From positions 1 to 32,411 of the forward strand of contig NZ_WURB01000040.1 of NCBI RefSeq assembly GCF_009830105.1: a stretch of DNA of 32,411 nucleotides, read 5' to 3'. Under the pieces are notes generated by a model. That model ran no database searches. It was not told where the DNA came from and saw only the letters and a list, made by a program, of their open reading frames with translations. This document shows, in pieces, positions 7,860 to 16,329 of the stretch (position 1 is its first letter; every line of letters begins with the position of its first letter). This DNA comes from Microvirga makkahensis (lineage in GTDB: Bacteria; Pseudomonadota; Alphaproteobacteria; Rhizobiales; Beijerinckiaceae). The translations under genes and the position numbers were made by a program.

Positions 7860-9404
7860 GTGAGGACCGGTTTTCGATCAGATGCACCTTTGTTGTCAGT
7901 AAAAGGCATCACAAAGAGCTTTTTCGGCGTCCGGGTTCTGCATGGCGTGAGTTTCGAGCTCTGGCCGGGGGAGGCGCTGGGCCTTCTCGGGGAGAACGGC
8001 TCTGGCAAGTCCACGAGCATGAATATTCTGGGCGGCGTCCACCAGCCTGATGGCGGGCAAATGAGCCTAGGCGGCAGGCCCTATGCCCCGCAGAACCCCC
8101 GCGAGGCGAGCCAGGCCGGGATCGCGTTCATTCATCAGGAATTAAACCTATTCCCGAACCTCTCCATCGAGGAGAACCTCTTCATCACCGACTTCCCTCG
8201 TCGCGGCGGCGTGCCTTTCATCGATCGGCGATGGATGCGCAAAAGGGCACGCGAGCTTCTCGTCGAGGTCGATCTCGATCTGCCGCCGACGCGGCTCGTC
8301 GGCAATCTCGCCCAGGGCGAGCGGCAGCTGGTTGAGATCGCGAAGGCACTCCATGCGGATGCCAAGGTACTCATCCTTGACGAGCCCACCACATCGCTGA
8401 CGCGGCGGGAGGTGGAGCGACTGTTCTCTATCATCGAGCGGCTCAAGAGCCGGGGCGTTGGCATCATCTTCATTAGCCACGCGCTTGGGGACGTGATGCA
8501 TATCTGCGAGCGCATGACGGTGCTGCGCGATGGCGCGGTCATCGGCACGGACCGGCGGGAGAGGCTGAATCTGCCTACCGTCATCTCGATGATGGTGGGG
8601 CGCTCCATCGACGCGATCTATCCCGAGCGGATCACCAAGCCTCGTCCCGAGGTGGCCCTGCGCGTCCGCAATCTCACGCAGCGCGGAGTGGCCAGCGACA
8701 TCTCCTTCGATATTCATGCCGGCGAGGTGGTCGGCTTGTCGGGTCTGATGGGATCGGGCCGGTCCGAACTGGCCCGCCTCATCTTCGGTCTCGATCCGCT
8801 GGAATCGGGCACGGTCGAGGTGGCGGGGACGCAACTTATGCGCCCGAACCCGAAAGCCTCCATGGCGGCAGGCCTTGCCTTCCTGACGGAGGACCGGCGC
8901 AACGAAGGCCTGCTGATGGAAGCCTCCATCGCCGACAATATTGGGCTGACCTTCCTCAGGCGGTTCAAGGTCGGGCCGGGTGTCGTCAGCGGCCAGGCCC
9001 TGAACAACACCGCCAGCGAACTCGCCCGCATGGTCCACCTGTCGACGGACAGGGTGCAGGATACGCTCGCCAAGCATCTCTCGGGCGGCAATCAGCAGAA
9101 GGTGGTGATTGCCAAATGGCTGCTGCGCAGGCCCAAGGTGTTCATCCTGGACGAGCCGACGCGCGGCATCGACGTGGGGGCGAAGCAAGAGGTGTACCGC
9201 ATCATCAACCGGCTCGTGGAGGAGGGCGGTGCAGTGTTCCTCATCTCCTCCGAAATCGAGGAGGTCATGGGTCTCTCCGACCGGATTCTGACCATCAGCA
9301 AGGGTGAGATCACTGGCTCCTTCGAGCGGAGCGGGTTCGACCGGGAGGCGATCCTCGCGGCGGCGATGGCTCCGGCGGGGCCGCAACGGGAGGCCTACAC
9401 ATGA
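7860..9404 (+). CDS. Sugar ABC transporter ATPase (RbsA-type, two nucleotide-binding domains)
   Basis: This cytoplasmic ATPase (514 aa) contains two tandem ABC domains, the standard layout for ribose-class importers. The first has Walker A GENGSGKST at residues 44-52 and Walker B LILDEPTTSL. The second has the degenerate P-loop GLMGSGRSEL that is normal here, the signature LSGGNQQK, and Walker B FILDEPTRGIDVG. It starts with GTG at 7860, four bases after the permease stop, and ends in an ATGA overlap with the next permease. All active motifs look intact. Confidence 0.93.
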   Translation: MRTGFRSDAPLLSVKGITKSFFGVRVLHGVSFELWPGEALGLLGENGSGKSTSMNILGGVHQPDGGQMSLGGRPYAPQNPREASQAGIAFIHQELNLFPNLSIEENLFITDFPRRGGVPFIDRRWMRKRARELLVEVDLDLPPTRLVGNLAQGERQLVEIAKALHADAKVLILDEPTTSLTRREVERLFSIIERLKSRGVGIIFISHALGDVMHICERMTVLRDGAVIGTDRRERLNLPTVISMMVGRSIDAIYPERITKPRPEVALRVRNLTQRGVASDISFDIHAGEVVGLSGLMGSGRSELARLIFGLDPLESGTVEVAGTQLMRPNPKASMAAGLAFLTEDRRNEGLLMEASIADNIGLTFLRRFKVGPGVVSGQALNNTASELARMVHLSTDRVQDTLAKHLSGGNQQKVVIAKWLLRRPKVFILDEPTRGIDVGAKQEVYRIINRLVEEGGAVFLISSEIEEVMGLSDRILTISKGEITGSFERSGFDREAILAAAMAPAGPQREAYT

Positions 9405-10381
9405 ACAGTCGGAACCGGATAACCATCTTCATCCTGCAAGCGGCTCCCTATCTGCTGTTCTTGGCCATTCTCCTAGTGTTCGGCTCGCTCTCCGACCGCT
9501 TCCTGAGCGTCACGAACTTCACGAATATCGTCATTCAGGCCGCACCCGTGGCGATTCTGGCCGTCGGCATGACCTTCGTGTTGCTGACGGCTGAAATCGA
9601 CCTGTCGGTGGGTGCCATCATGTATCTGACCGGCTGCCTCCTGGGGCTTTATCTTGGCGGCGCGCCCTGGCCGCTGGCGCTAGTCGTGGTGCTCGTCGCC
9701 TCGGCCCTGCTGGGCGCGATCAACGGCGTTCTCGTGGCCTACCTGGGGATCACGTCGTTCATTGCAACCCTCGGGACCCTGTTCATCGGGCGCGGCATCG
9801 CCATGTCCGCGTCCAATACGGCGAGCGTCTATTTCCCCGACGCGATCACGGCTCTCAATCGCGCCACCGTTTTCGGGATTCCGTCGGCGATCGTGGCGGT
9901 GGCGGTCGTGTTCGCGGTTGCATGGATCCTGTTGCGCCAAACCCCCTTCGGCCGCCAGGTCTATGCGGTTGGACAGGACCGTGATGCGGCCGCGAAGGCC
10001 GGCCTTCCGGCCAAGCGCATCGTATTCCTCTGCTTCGTCATCTCGGGCGCTCTCGCCGGCATAGCGGGCTTCGTGTCGGTCACGCAGATCGGCGCAATTA
10101 CGGCAAGCTATGGCCTTCAGGCCGAGTTCTCCGCCATAGCGGCCGCCGTACTCGGTGGAACGAGCCTGTTCGGCGGGCGCGGCGGAGTGAAGGGCGCGCT
10201 GTTCGGAGCGCTCCTCATCCAGACGGCCGCGAACGGGCTCGTGATCATCAACGCGAATCCGTACATCTATCCACTCGTCACGGCAGGCATCATCTTCATC
10301 GCCGTCGCGGTCGACGGTCTCCGCTCCCGGATGCTGGAGCGGTTGGAGCGGCGCTTCATCAGACCATGGGAGATTGCATGA
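9401..10381 (+). CDS. Sugar ABC transporter permease 2 (RbsC-type)
   Basis: This is the second channel subunit of the same importer (326 aa, 8 or more hydrophobic segments). It shows the class marks AEIDLSVGAIMYLTGCLLGL, AINGVLVAYLGITSFIATLG and VLGGTSLFGGRGGVKGALFG. The ATG at 9401 overlaps the ATPase stop (ATGA), and its own stop overlaps the start of apsD in the same way, so the genes are translationally linked. With the permease at 6818 it gives a two-permease importer. Systems with a single gene usually use a homodimer. Confidence 0.92.
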   Translation: MNSRNRITIFILQAAPYLLFLAILLVFGSLSDRFLSVTNFTNIVIQAAPVAILAVGMTFVLLTAEIDLSVGAIMYLTGCLLGLYLGGAPWPLALVVVLVASALLGAINGVLVAYLGITSFIATLGTLFIGRGIAMSASNTASVYFPDAITALNRATVFGIPSAIVAVAVVFAVAWILLRQTPFGRQVYAVGQDRDAAAKAGLPAKRIVFLCFVISGALAGIAGFVSVTQIGAITASYGLQAEFSAIAAAVLGGTSLFGGRGGVKGALFGALLIQTAANGLVIINANPYIYPLVTAGIIFIAVAVDGLRSRMLERLERRFIRPWEIA

Positions 10382-11385
10382 GCAAGGTGCGTATTGGTGT
10401 CGTCGGCCTCGGGTTCTTCGCTCAGAACCAGCTCGAGGCATGGCGGGTGATCGAAGGGGCCGAGATTGCCGCAGTCTGCGACCGGGACCCCGCCAAGGTA
10501 GAGGCGGCCCGCCGGCGCTATGGCGTGGAGCGGGGCTACACGGATGTCGCCCAGATGCTCGCGGACGATGTCGTCGATGCAGTGGATGTCGCCACGACGC
10601 CTCCAAGCCACCGCGCTATCGTGGAGCAGGTCGCTCAGGCTGGAAAAGCGGTGATATGCCAAAAGCCCATGGCGGAGACCCTGGAAGACGCCCGCGCCAT
10701 GGTCGAGGCCTGCCGGAGGGCAGGGGTCTCGCTTACCGTGCATGAGAACTTCCGCTTTCAGCGCCCCATGCGCGAGGTGGCGATGCTGCTGCGCGAGGGA
10801 GCTATCGGCGAGCCATTCTTTGCCCGGATCTCGTTCCGCACGCCCTACGACGTGTTCGCCAACCAGCCCTATCTCGCGACCGAGGATCGCTTCATCATCC
10901 TCGATCTCGGCATCCACCTTCTGGACCTGGCGCGCTGCTTCATGGGAGACGCGCGCGACGTTTCATGCTGGACCAAACGGGTGAACCCGAACATTCAGGG
11001 CGAGGACGTGGCCACGATGGTGCTCGACCACGGCAATGGGCGCACGAGCATCGTGGACTGCAGCTACGCCACCCATCAGGTGCCGGATCCCTGGCCCCAA
11101 ACTCTCGTAACTCTCGAGGGCAGCAAGGGGACCATTTCACTCGGCGCGGACTATCGGCTGCACGTGACCCGCGGAGCCGAGACCGTCACGCGCCATGTTC
11201 CGCCCAAAGCATGGCCCTGGTCGCAGCTGCCCTTCGATATCATCCAGGACAGCGTGGTTGCGCTGCAGCAGCACTGGCTCGGTTGCTATCGGGCTGGACG
11301 GGCTGCGGAAACCTCTGGCGAGGACAATCTTAAAGTGGTCGAGCTCGTCCACACGGCTTACGCGGACGCCGATCGTCGCAAGTGA
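10378..11385 (+). CDS. apsD: Probable D-apiose dehydrogenase (Gfo/Idh/MocA family)
   Basis: The product (335 aa) is an NAD(P)-dependent oxidoreductase of the Gfo/Idh/MocA family. The N-terminal Rossmann motif is GVVGLGFFAQ at residues 7-16. The conserved lysine of the EKP motif is K96 (CQKPMAET), and the catalytic-type D176-x3-H180 motif is in LDLGIHLLDL. The start is ATG 10378, overlapping the permease stop; ATG 10366 is in frame but lies within the permease gene. Known ApsD enzymes oxidise D-apiose to D-apionolactone and belong to this family. Being the last gene of an operon headed by apnL, and next to the apn/oia genes, it fits the first step of the pathway. The family is very broad, so the substrate is an inference from context. 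Confidence 0.8.
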   Translation: MSKVRIGVVGLGFFAQNQLEAWRVIEGAEIAAVCDRDPAKVEAARRRYGVERGYTDVAQMLADDVVDAVDVATTPPSHRAIVEQVAQAGKAVICQKPMAETLEDARAMVEACRRAGVSLTVHENFRFQRPMREVAMLLREGAIGEPFFARISFRTPYDVFANQPYLATEDRFIILDLGIHLLDLARCFMGDARDVSCWTKRVNPNIQGEDVATMVLDHGNGRTSIVDCSYATHQVPDPWPQTLVTLEGSKGTISLGADYRLHVTRGAETVTRHVPPKAWPWSQLPFDIIQDSVVALQQHWLGCYRAGRAAETSGEDNLKVVELVHTAYADADRRK

Positions 11386-11481
11386 CGGGCGGCAGGAAGC
11401 TAAATCCCTGAGCAAATGGCAGCTCCTACCGGAGTTCTGCCGGATTTTCTTCAATGTGCCGCCAGTGACTGTCTTGATAAA

Positions 11482-11493
11482 CTGGTATGATGA
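11482..11493 (+). promoter_or_regulatory. Putative operator box, copy 3, before the second ABC operon
   Basis: CTGGTATGATGA, identical to the apnL copy, lies 100 bases before the binding-protein start. It sits between TTGATA (11474-11479) and TAATCT (11496-11501), which are 16 bases apart and could be the -35 and -10 elements. Four-base arms AACT/AGTT flank it at 11480 and 11493. Confidence 0.65.
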
Positions 11494-11593
11494 GTTAATC
11501 TCTTGCCGAAGATCATTCGTTTCCAGCAGCCAGATTTGCAGGGACGGCCAAGAGCCCACCCCAACGGGCCACAATTCCAACAGGAGGAAATAG

Positions 11594-12622
11594 ATGACGC
11601 AATACGGAAAGACTTCTTGGCTTTTTGGGGCAGCGCTTGCCGCCGTTCTCACCGCCGCGCCCGCCTTCGCTTCGCCGGAAAAGCCGGTAATCGCCCTGTC
11701 CAATTCCTATTACGGCAACACCTGGCGCCATCAGATGGTAGAGTCATTCGAGGCTGCGGCCAAGCAAGCCAAGGAAGAGGGCAAGATCGCCGACTACATC
11801 ATCCTGAACGGCGATAACAGCGTCAATCAGCAGACGAGCCAGCTTGCCGACCTCATTCTCAAGAAGGTGGACGCCATCGCCATCAACGCTGCCTCCGAGA
11901 CGGCGCTCAACAATGTCATCGACAAGGCCTGCAAAGCGGGAATCAAGGTTATCTCCTTCGATTCCGTCGTGTCTGCCCCTTGCGCATACCGGCTCACCTT
12001 CGACTTCACCGGCTACAAAAAGCAGCAAGCCGAAGAGATCATGAAGCGCCTCGGCGGCAAGGGCAACGTGATCATCGTACGTGGCGTGAAGGGCTCCGCT
12101 CCAGACGACCTCATGTATACGGCGCAGGAAGAGGTTCTGAAAAAGTATCCTGACGTGAAGGTGGTGGCCACCGTCTATGGTCAGGCGACTGCATCCGTCG
12201 CTCAGGCGGCAATTGCCAACGTGCTTCCGAGCTTGCCCAAAGTGGATGCCGTTCTGGCGCAGGGCGGCAGCGATGATATCGGCATTGCCCAGGCATTCGA
12301 GCAGTATGGGGGCGAATACGCCGAGAAGATGCCGCTCATCGAGGGCGGCGGAAGCTCCAATTTCATCCTGTGGTGGATGAAGCAGAACGAGAAGAACGGC
12401 TATTCGACCGTCTCGATGAACACGACGCCCGGCATTGGCGGAGCGGCCTTCTGGCTCAGCTACAAGATCGCCAAGGGTGCGGAAGTTCCCAAGGAGCTGG
12501 TGATGCCGGTCGCTACCGTGACCCAAGACAATCTCAAGGATTTTAAGGACATAAAGCCTGGCATCATTGTCAGCCCGGTCTACAACGAGCAGTGGGTTGA
12601 GCAGAACCTTATCAAGAAGTGA
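11594..12622 (+). CDS. Second sugar ABC transporter substrate-binding protein
   Basis: This periplasmic binding protein (342 aa) starts at ATG 11594 behind CAGGAGG. It carries a Sec-type signal peptide (KTSWLFGAALAAVLTAAPAF, cut near AFA/SPEK), unlike the Tat signal on the first importer's binding protein. The mature part shows the sugar-binding class pattern KPVIALSNSYYGNTWRHQMV, LADLILKKVDAIAINAASET, and KVISFDSVVSAPCAYRLTFD, where a Val-Asp pair is usual in ribose binders. It belongs with the fused ATPase/permease and the single permease downstream. Its similarity to the first binding protein is low by eye, so the two importers probably have different ligands within the same regulon. Confidence 0.9.
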   Translation: MTQYGKTSWLFGAALAAVLTAAPAFASPEKPVIALSNSYYGNTWRHQMVESFEAAAKQAKEEGKIADYIILNGDNSVNQQTSQLADLILKKVDAIAINAASETALNNVIDKACKAGIKVISFDSVVSAPCAYRLTFDFTGYKKQQAEEIMKRLGGKGNVIIVRGVKGSAPDDLMYTAQEEVLKKYPDVKVVATVYGQATASVAQAAIANVLPSLPKVDAVLAQGGSDDIGIAQAFEQYGGEYAEKMPLIEGGGSSNFILWWMKQNEKNGYSTVSMNTTPGIGGAAFWLSYKIAKGAEVPKELVMPVATVTQDNLKDFKDIKPGIIVSPVYNEQWVEQNLIKK

Positions 12623-12655
12623 CGAGGAGCAGTTCAAACTGCCTCTGATGTCGTC

Positions 12656-12680
12656 CTGCCCGGCCCCCTTGGCCGGGCAG
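12656..12680 (+). promoter_or_regulatory. GC-rich hairpin after the second binding-protein gene
   Basis: CTGCCCGGCC (12656-12665) pairs perfectly with GGCCGGGCAG (12671-12680) with a 5-base loop. It begins 34 bases after the stop and ends 27 bases before the next gene. There is no T-run. It is the third such hairpin directly behind a binding-protein gene in this island. Confidence 0.6.
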
Positions 12681-12707
12681 TCCTGACGTAGCGTTGAAGG
12701 TTTGCGG

Positions 12708-15197
12708 ATGACAGCTGCGATGAAAGCGGTGCCATTCTCGCGGGCACAGGCCGAGCTTGCTGGGAATGAGCCGGTCGTCGCCCTCCGCGGGATCACCAAG
12801 TCCTATGGGCCCACCCTCGCCAATCAGGCGGTCGATTTGACCGTCGGGCGAGGTGAGGTCGTCGGCCTCGTCGGGGGCAACGGTGCAGGCAAGAGCACGC
12901 TGATGCGCGTTCTCAGCGGGGGCACGACTCCTGATGCGGGGGAGCTCGCCATTGCGGGAAAACCTCGGACCTGGAACGATTATAATCCCGGAGAGGCGCA
13001 GACAGCAGGGATACGCATTGTCCACCAGGAGCTGTCGCTCTGCGGTAATCTCACGGTGGCGGAAAATTTCTATCTGGAGCGGCCTGATGCCGGAGGGCTG
13101 CGACCGGGGTGGCGTAGTACCTACCGGGACCTGGCACGGCAATGGCTCGATCTGGTCTTTCCCGGACATGGCATCAATGTGGATGCGGAGTTGGGACTCC
13201 TGCCTATCGGGCAGCGACAGATGATTGAGATCGCACGCGCAGCAAGCGATCCCAATCTGAGACTTCTCGTTCTGGATGAGCCCACATCATCTCTCGATCC
13301 GGAACGAAGCCGTCAGCTGCGTGCTTTCATCATGGCCAGCGCCGCAAAAGGCGTCGCCTTCATTTTCATCAGCCACAAGCTCAAGGAAATCCTTGAAATC
13401 ACGTCCCGCATCGTCGCCCTGCGCAATGGGCGGGTTGCGTGGGAAGGATCGGTCGAAGGGGCATCCGTGGAGCGTCTCGTCGAGGCCATGGGCGGCGAGT
13501 CGGAGGCGTCCCTGCGGGCCAACCGGAACCGGCAGGAGGTCCGCTCCTCGTCCGAAGGGCGGGTTCTGGCGCGCATTGGCGGTGCGGGTACCGCTCCGCC
13601 GGGGCGCGCAGTCGAGCTCCGGTCCGGCGAGATCGTCGGTCTTGCTGGCCTAGAGGGCAACGGCCAGCGCGACATGCTGCGCCACATCTTCGGAGCAGGT
13701 GACTCAGGGGAAGTCTCTCGCTTGGGGTCGGTCAGCTTCGTGTCGGGGGACCGTCAGCGGGAGGGGGTGTTCCCGCTCTGGAGCGTTCTTGAAAATATCG
13801 GGATCGGCCGTATCGCCGGCAGATCGGGCGTCAGTTCCGTGTCAGCCGAGGCGGAGCGTACGGCCGCTGCCCCGACGATCGAGCGGCTGCGGCTCGACCC
13901 CTCTCGGCTTGGCTCGAACATCCTCGAACTGAGCGGAGGAAACCAGCAGAAGGCGCTGGTTGCGCGCGCACTGGCGGCAGACACCGAGATCATCCTGCTC
14001 GACGATCCGACCAGGGGCGTGGATGTCAGCGCGAAGTCGGAGTTCTATGGCGTCGTGGCCGATATGGCGTCCGCCGGACGTCTTGTCATCTGGCACTCGA
14101 CGGAGGATGTCGAATTCCTCGAATGCGACCGCGTGCTCGTCTTCAGCGGCGGCCGGATCGTGCGCGAACTGGTTGGGCAGGAGATTTCCGAGGAGGCCAT
14201 CGTCAACTCCTCCTTCCTGCAGGAGGTTTCGTCTGCCGGATCGTCCCAAGCCGTTTCCAAGCCGGTGCAGGGGAGCTCGCTCGCCCGCCGCATCATTGGC
14301 CTGATGCCCTTCGTGAGCTTTCTAACGGTGCTCGGGGCCATGGCGTCGGTCAATCCCCTGGTCCTGTCGCCGTTCGGCCTCGATCTGCTCCTGGGCTCCG
14401 CCGTTGCGCTGACGCTGATTGCCCTGGCTCAGATGTTCATCGTCGGCGGGAGTGAGATCGACCTTGGGGTAGGGGCCTTCGCAGGTGTCACCAATGTGGT
14501 CAGTGCGACGCTGCTCGTGGATAATCCTTCCCTGGGTGTGGCTGGACTCATTGCCGCATGGCTGTCCTATGGCCTGCTCGCCGCGATTATTCACGCCCGG
14601 AAGATCCCTGCGATCGTGGTGACGCTTGGTGCGTCGTTCATCTGGGTAGGCATTGGCTACAGCCTGCAGCCGACCCCCGGCGGGAGCAGCCCGGAATGGC
14701 TGTCGGCCCTTTTCACCTGGCAGATCCCCGGGGTGCCCACGACCATTGTTCTCATCGTGATCGCAGGGTGTGTCGCGGTTCTGATCGACAGGTCTCCTCT
14801 CGGAGTGGTGCTGCGCGGTTTCGGTAACAATCCGGCCGCGCTGGAGCGGGGCGGCTGGTCGGTGATGCGTTACGCCGTGATCCGATACCTGATTGCAGGG
14901 GGCTTCGCTCTTGTGGCGGGGCTGTCGCTTACGGCCATCAACACGGCCAGCGACATCAATGCGGGCGGACCCTTTACCTTGTTGAGCGTGGCGGCCGTGG
15001 TCATGGGCGGCTGCGCGCTGCTGGGAGGAATTATCTCTCCTACTGGCGTGGTCGTTGCATCCCTCACCCTGTCCTTGATTGGAGCTCTCCTCGGCACGCT
15101 TGGCGTCAGCACCGACTACAATGCCGCCGTTCAGGGAGGGCTCCTCCTTCTCATTCTGGTCATGCGCATGGCGGTCGACCGACGGGAGGATGCTTGA
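12708..15197 (+). CDS. Fused sugar ABC transporter ATPase-permease (RbsA-RbsC fusion)
   Basis: One uninterrupted 829-residue frame joins two RbsA-type ATPase domains (about 1-505) to a complete RbsC-type permease (about 520-829). ATPase domain 1 has Walker A GGNGAGKST and Walker B LLVLDEPTSSLD. Domain 2 has the signature LSGGNQQK and a Walker B reading LLDDPTRGVDV, with Asp where Glu is usual. The linker after residue 505 is short and rich in S, P and Q. The permease half shows GSEIDLGVGAFAGVTNVVSA, IHARKIPAIVVTLGASF and VMGGCALLGGIISPTGVV. ATG 12708 is chosen, with GAAGG upstream; a TTG six bases earlier has no better site. These parts are normally separate genes. The fused chain should sit in the inner membrane beside the permease encoded next, giving a fixed 1:1 ratio of ATPase and one permease. 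Confidence 0.9.
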   Translation: MTAAMKAVPFSRAQAELAGNEPVVALRGITKSYGPTLANQAVDLTVGRGEVVGLVGGNGAGKSTLMRVLSGGTTPDAGELAIAGKPRTWNDYNPGEAQTAGIRIVHQELSLCGNLTVAENFYLERPDAGGLRPGWRSTYRDLARQWLDLVFPGHGINVDAELGLLPIGQRQMIEIARAASDPNLRLLVLDEPTSSLDPERSRQLRAFIMASAAKGVAFIFISHKLKEILEITSRIVALRNGRVAWEGSVEGASVERLVEAMGGESEASLRANRNRQEVRSSSEGRVLARIGGAGTAPPGRAVELRSGEIVGLAGLEGNGQRDMLRHIFGAGDSGEVSRLGSVSFVSGDRQREGVFPLWSVLENIGIGRIAGRSGVSSVSAEAERTAAAPTIERLRLDPSRLGSNILELSGGNQQKALVARALAADTEIILLDDPTRGVDVSAKSEFYGVVADMASAGRLVIWHSTEDVEFLECDRVLVFSGGRIVRELVGQEISEEAIVNSSFLQEVSSAGSSQAVSKPVQGSSLARRIIGLMPFVSFLTVLGAMASVNPLVLSPFGLDLLLGSAVALTLIALAQMFIVGGSEIDLGVGAFAGVTNVVSATLLVDNPSLGVAGLIAAWLSYGLLAAIIHARKIPAIVVTLGASFIWVGIGYSLQPTPGGSSPEWLSALFTWQIPGVPTTIVLIVIAGCVAVLIDRSPLGVVLRGFGNNPAALERGGWSVMRYAVIRYLIAGGFALVAGLSLTAINTASDINAGGPFTLLSVAAVVMGGCALLGGIISPTGVVVASLTLSLIGALLGTLGVSTDYNAAVQGGLLLLILVMRMAVDRREDA

Positions 15198-16192
15198 TGC
15201 AGAACTTGTCGCCTTGGATGGCGCGTAACCGCTGGATCTGGTCGCTGATCGGGATCCTGATCATATGGGGCGTGCTGAGCCTCATCACCGAGCGCCTCAG
15301 CCTGCACTCGCTTTCGGGAGTGGTCGCTTCGGCGTCATTTCTGGTTCTGGCGGCCCTTGGGCAGATGTTCGTGGTCACCACGGGCAGGGGCAACATCGAT
15401 TTGTCCATTGCAAGCGTTATCGCGCTCAGTGCCTTCGTCAGCTTGATCGTCATCGACGGCAGCGATGAGCGCATCGTTCTCGGGCTTCTGGCCGTTCTGG
15501 GCATCGGGCTTGCCGTCGGGGCCATGAATGCCGTGCTGGTGCTGCTCTTCCGCATCCCGGCGATGATCGCCACTCTGGCCACAGGCTATGTGCTGGCGAC
15601 CACGACCTTGATCGCGAACCGATCCATCGCAGGGGCGGTGGCGAGCCCGACGCTTGCCTATCTCGCCGGAGGCAGGGTCTGGGGCATACCGGTGATCTTC
15701 CTTATCGCCCTCGTTGCGGTCACGCTGTCGAGCCTCGTCCTGGGCAAGCTCGCCTATGGGCGCATGCTGTCGGCGACGGGACAGAACGCACGGGCTGCGC
15801 GCCTCTCCGGCATCAAAACCGGGCGAGTTACGGCCACGGCGTTCCTGATCAGCTCGGTGCTGGCGGCTCTGGATGGCGCCCTGCTCAGTGCCTATGTAGG
15901 GGGGGCATTTCTTGAAATGGGGGCTCCCTACCTGCTGCAATCCGTCGGCGCGGTCGTCCTGGGAGGCTCGCTTATCTTCGGTGGCAGCTCGACGGCTTTA
16001 GGCACCCTGTTCGGATGCATTCTGCTTGTTCTCATCGTCACAACCATGCAGATCGCGGGATTGCCGCCTGGGACACAGGACATTGTTCAGGGCGTTGCCA
16101 TCATCGGCGTTCTGGCCCTTGCGGGGCGCCCCGTGCTCAAGCGCGCCGCCCGGCTCAAACCTATGTCCGAGCAGACCGCTGGGGCGCAGTAG
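15197..16192 (+). CDS. Second importer's separate permease (RbsC-type)
   Basis: This 331-residue membrane protein of the ribose-type permease class shows TGRGNIDLSIASVIALSAFV, AMNAVLVLLFRIPAMIATLA and VVLGGSLIFGGSSTALGT. The ATG at 15197 shares one base with the stop of the fusion gene (TGATG), with GGGAGGA 6 bases upstream. The importer therefore has one permease fused to the ATPase and one free, which suggests an asymmetric heterodimer. It ends 16 bases before the operator box of the GntR gene. Confidence 0.92.
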   Translation: MQNLSPWMARNRWIWSLIGILIIWGVLSLITERLSLHSLSGVVASASFLVLAALGQMFVVTTGRGNIDLSIASVIALSAFVSLIVIDGSDERIVLGLLAVLGIGLAVGAMNAVLVLLFRIPAMIATLATGYVLATTTLIANRSIAGAVASPTLAYLAGGRVWGIPVIFLIALVAVTLSSLVLGKLAYGRMLSATGQNARAARLSGIKTGRVTATAFLISSVLAALDGALLSAYVGGAFLEMGAPYLLQSVGAVVLGGSLIFGGSSTALGTLFGCILLVLIVTTMQIAGLPPGTQDIVQGVAIIGVLALAGRPVLKRAARLKPMSEQTAGAQ

Positions 16193-16208
16193 GGAAGCTG
16201 GCTCCGAT

Positions 16209-16220
16209 CTGGTATGATTA
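16209..16220 (+). promoter_or_regulatory. Putative operator box, copy 4, before the GntR regulator
   Basis: CTGGTATGATTA differs from the apnL copy at one position. Its place before the regulator gene suggests autoregulation. Confidence 0.6.
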
Positions 16221-16329
16221 TTGTTGCAGTAAAACGTCTCGGTGATAGAGCGGGGACGAATTGTTGAAGATACCGTTCGGTCGGCTCCGGGCTGGGCCGA
16301 TTGAGCGTAAAGGGTATTTGGATCCTACG

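Noticed and set aside
8148..9386. Long minus-strand open frame of 412 codons
   Set aside because: It is the mirror of the ABC ATPase gene in high-G+C DNA, with no family motif. The same applies to frames at 5107-6192, 9680-10606, 3899-4915 and 11744-12799.
12708..15197. Fusion as a sequencing error joining two genes
   Set aside because: The frame is continuous, with no stop or overlap of separate starts near the joint, and no ribosome site or start codon was noticed at the permease half. A lost stop cannot be fully excluded without raw reads.
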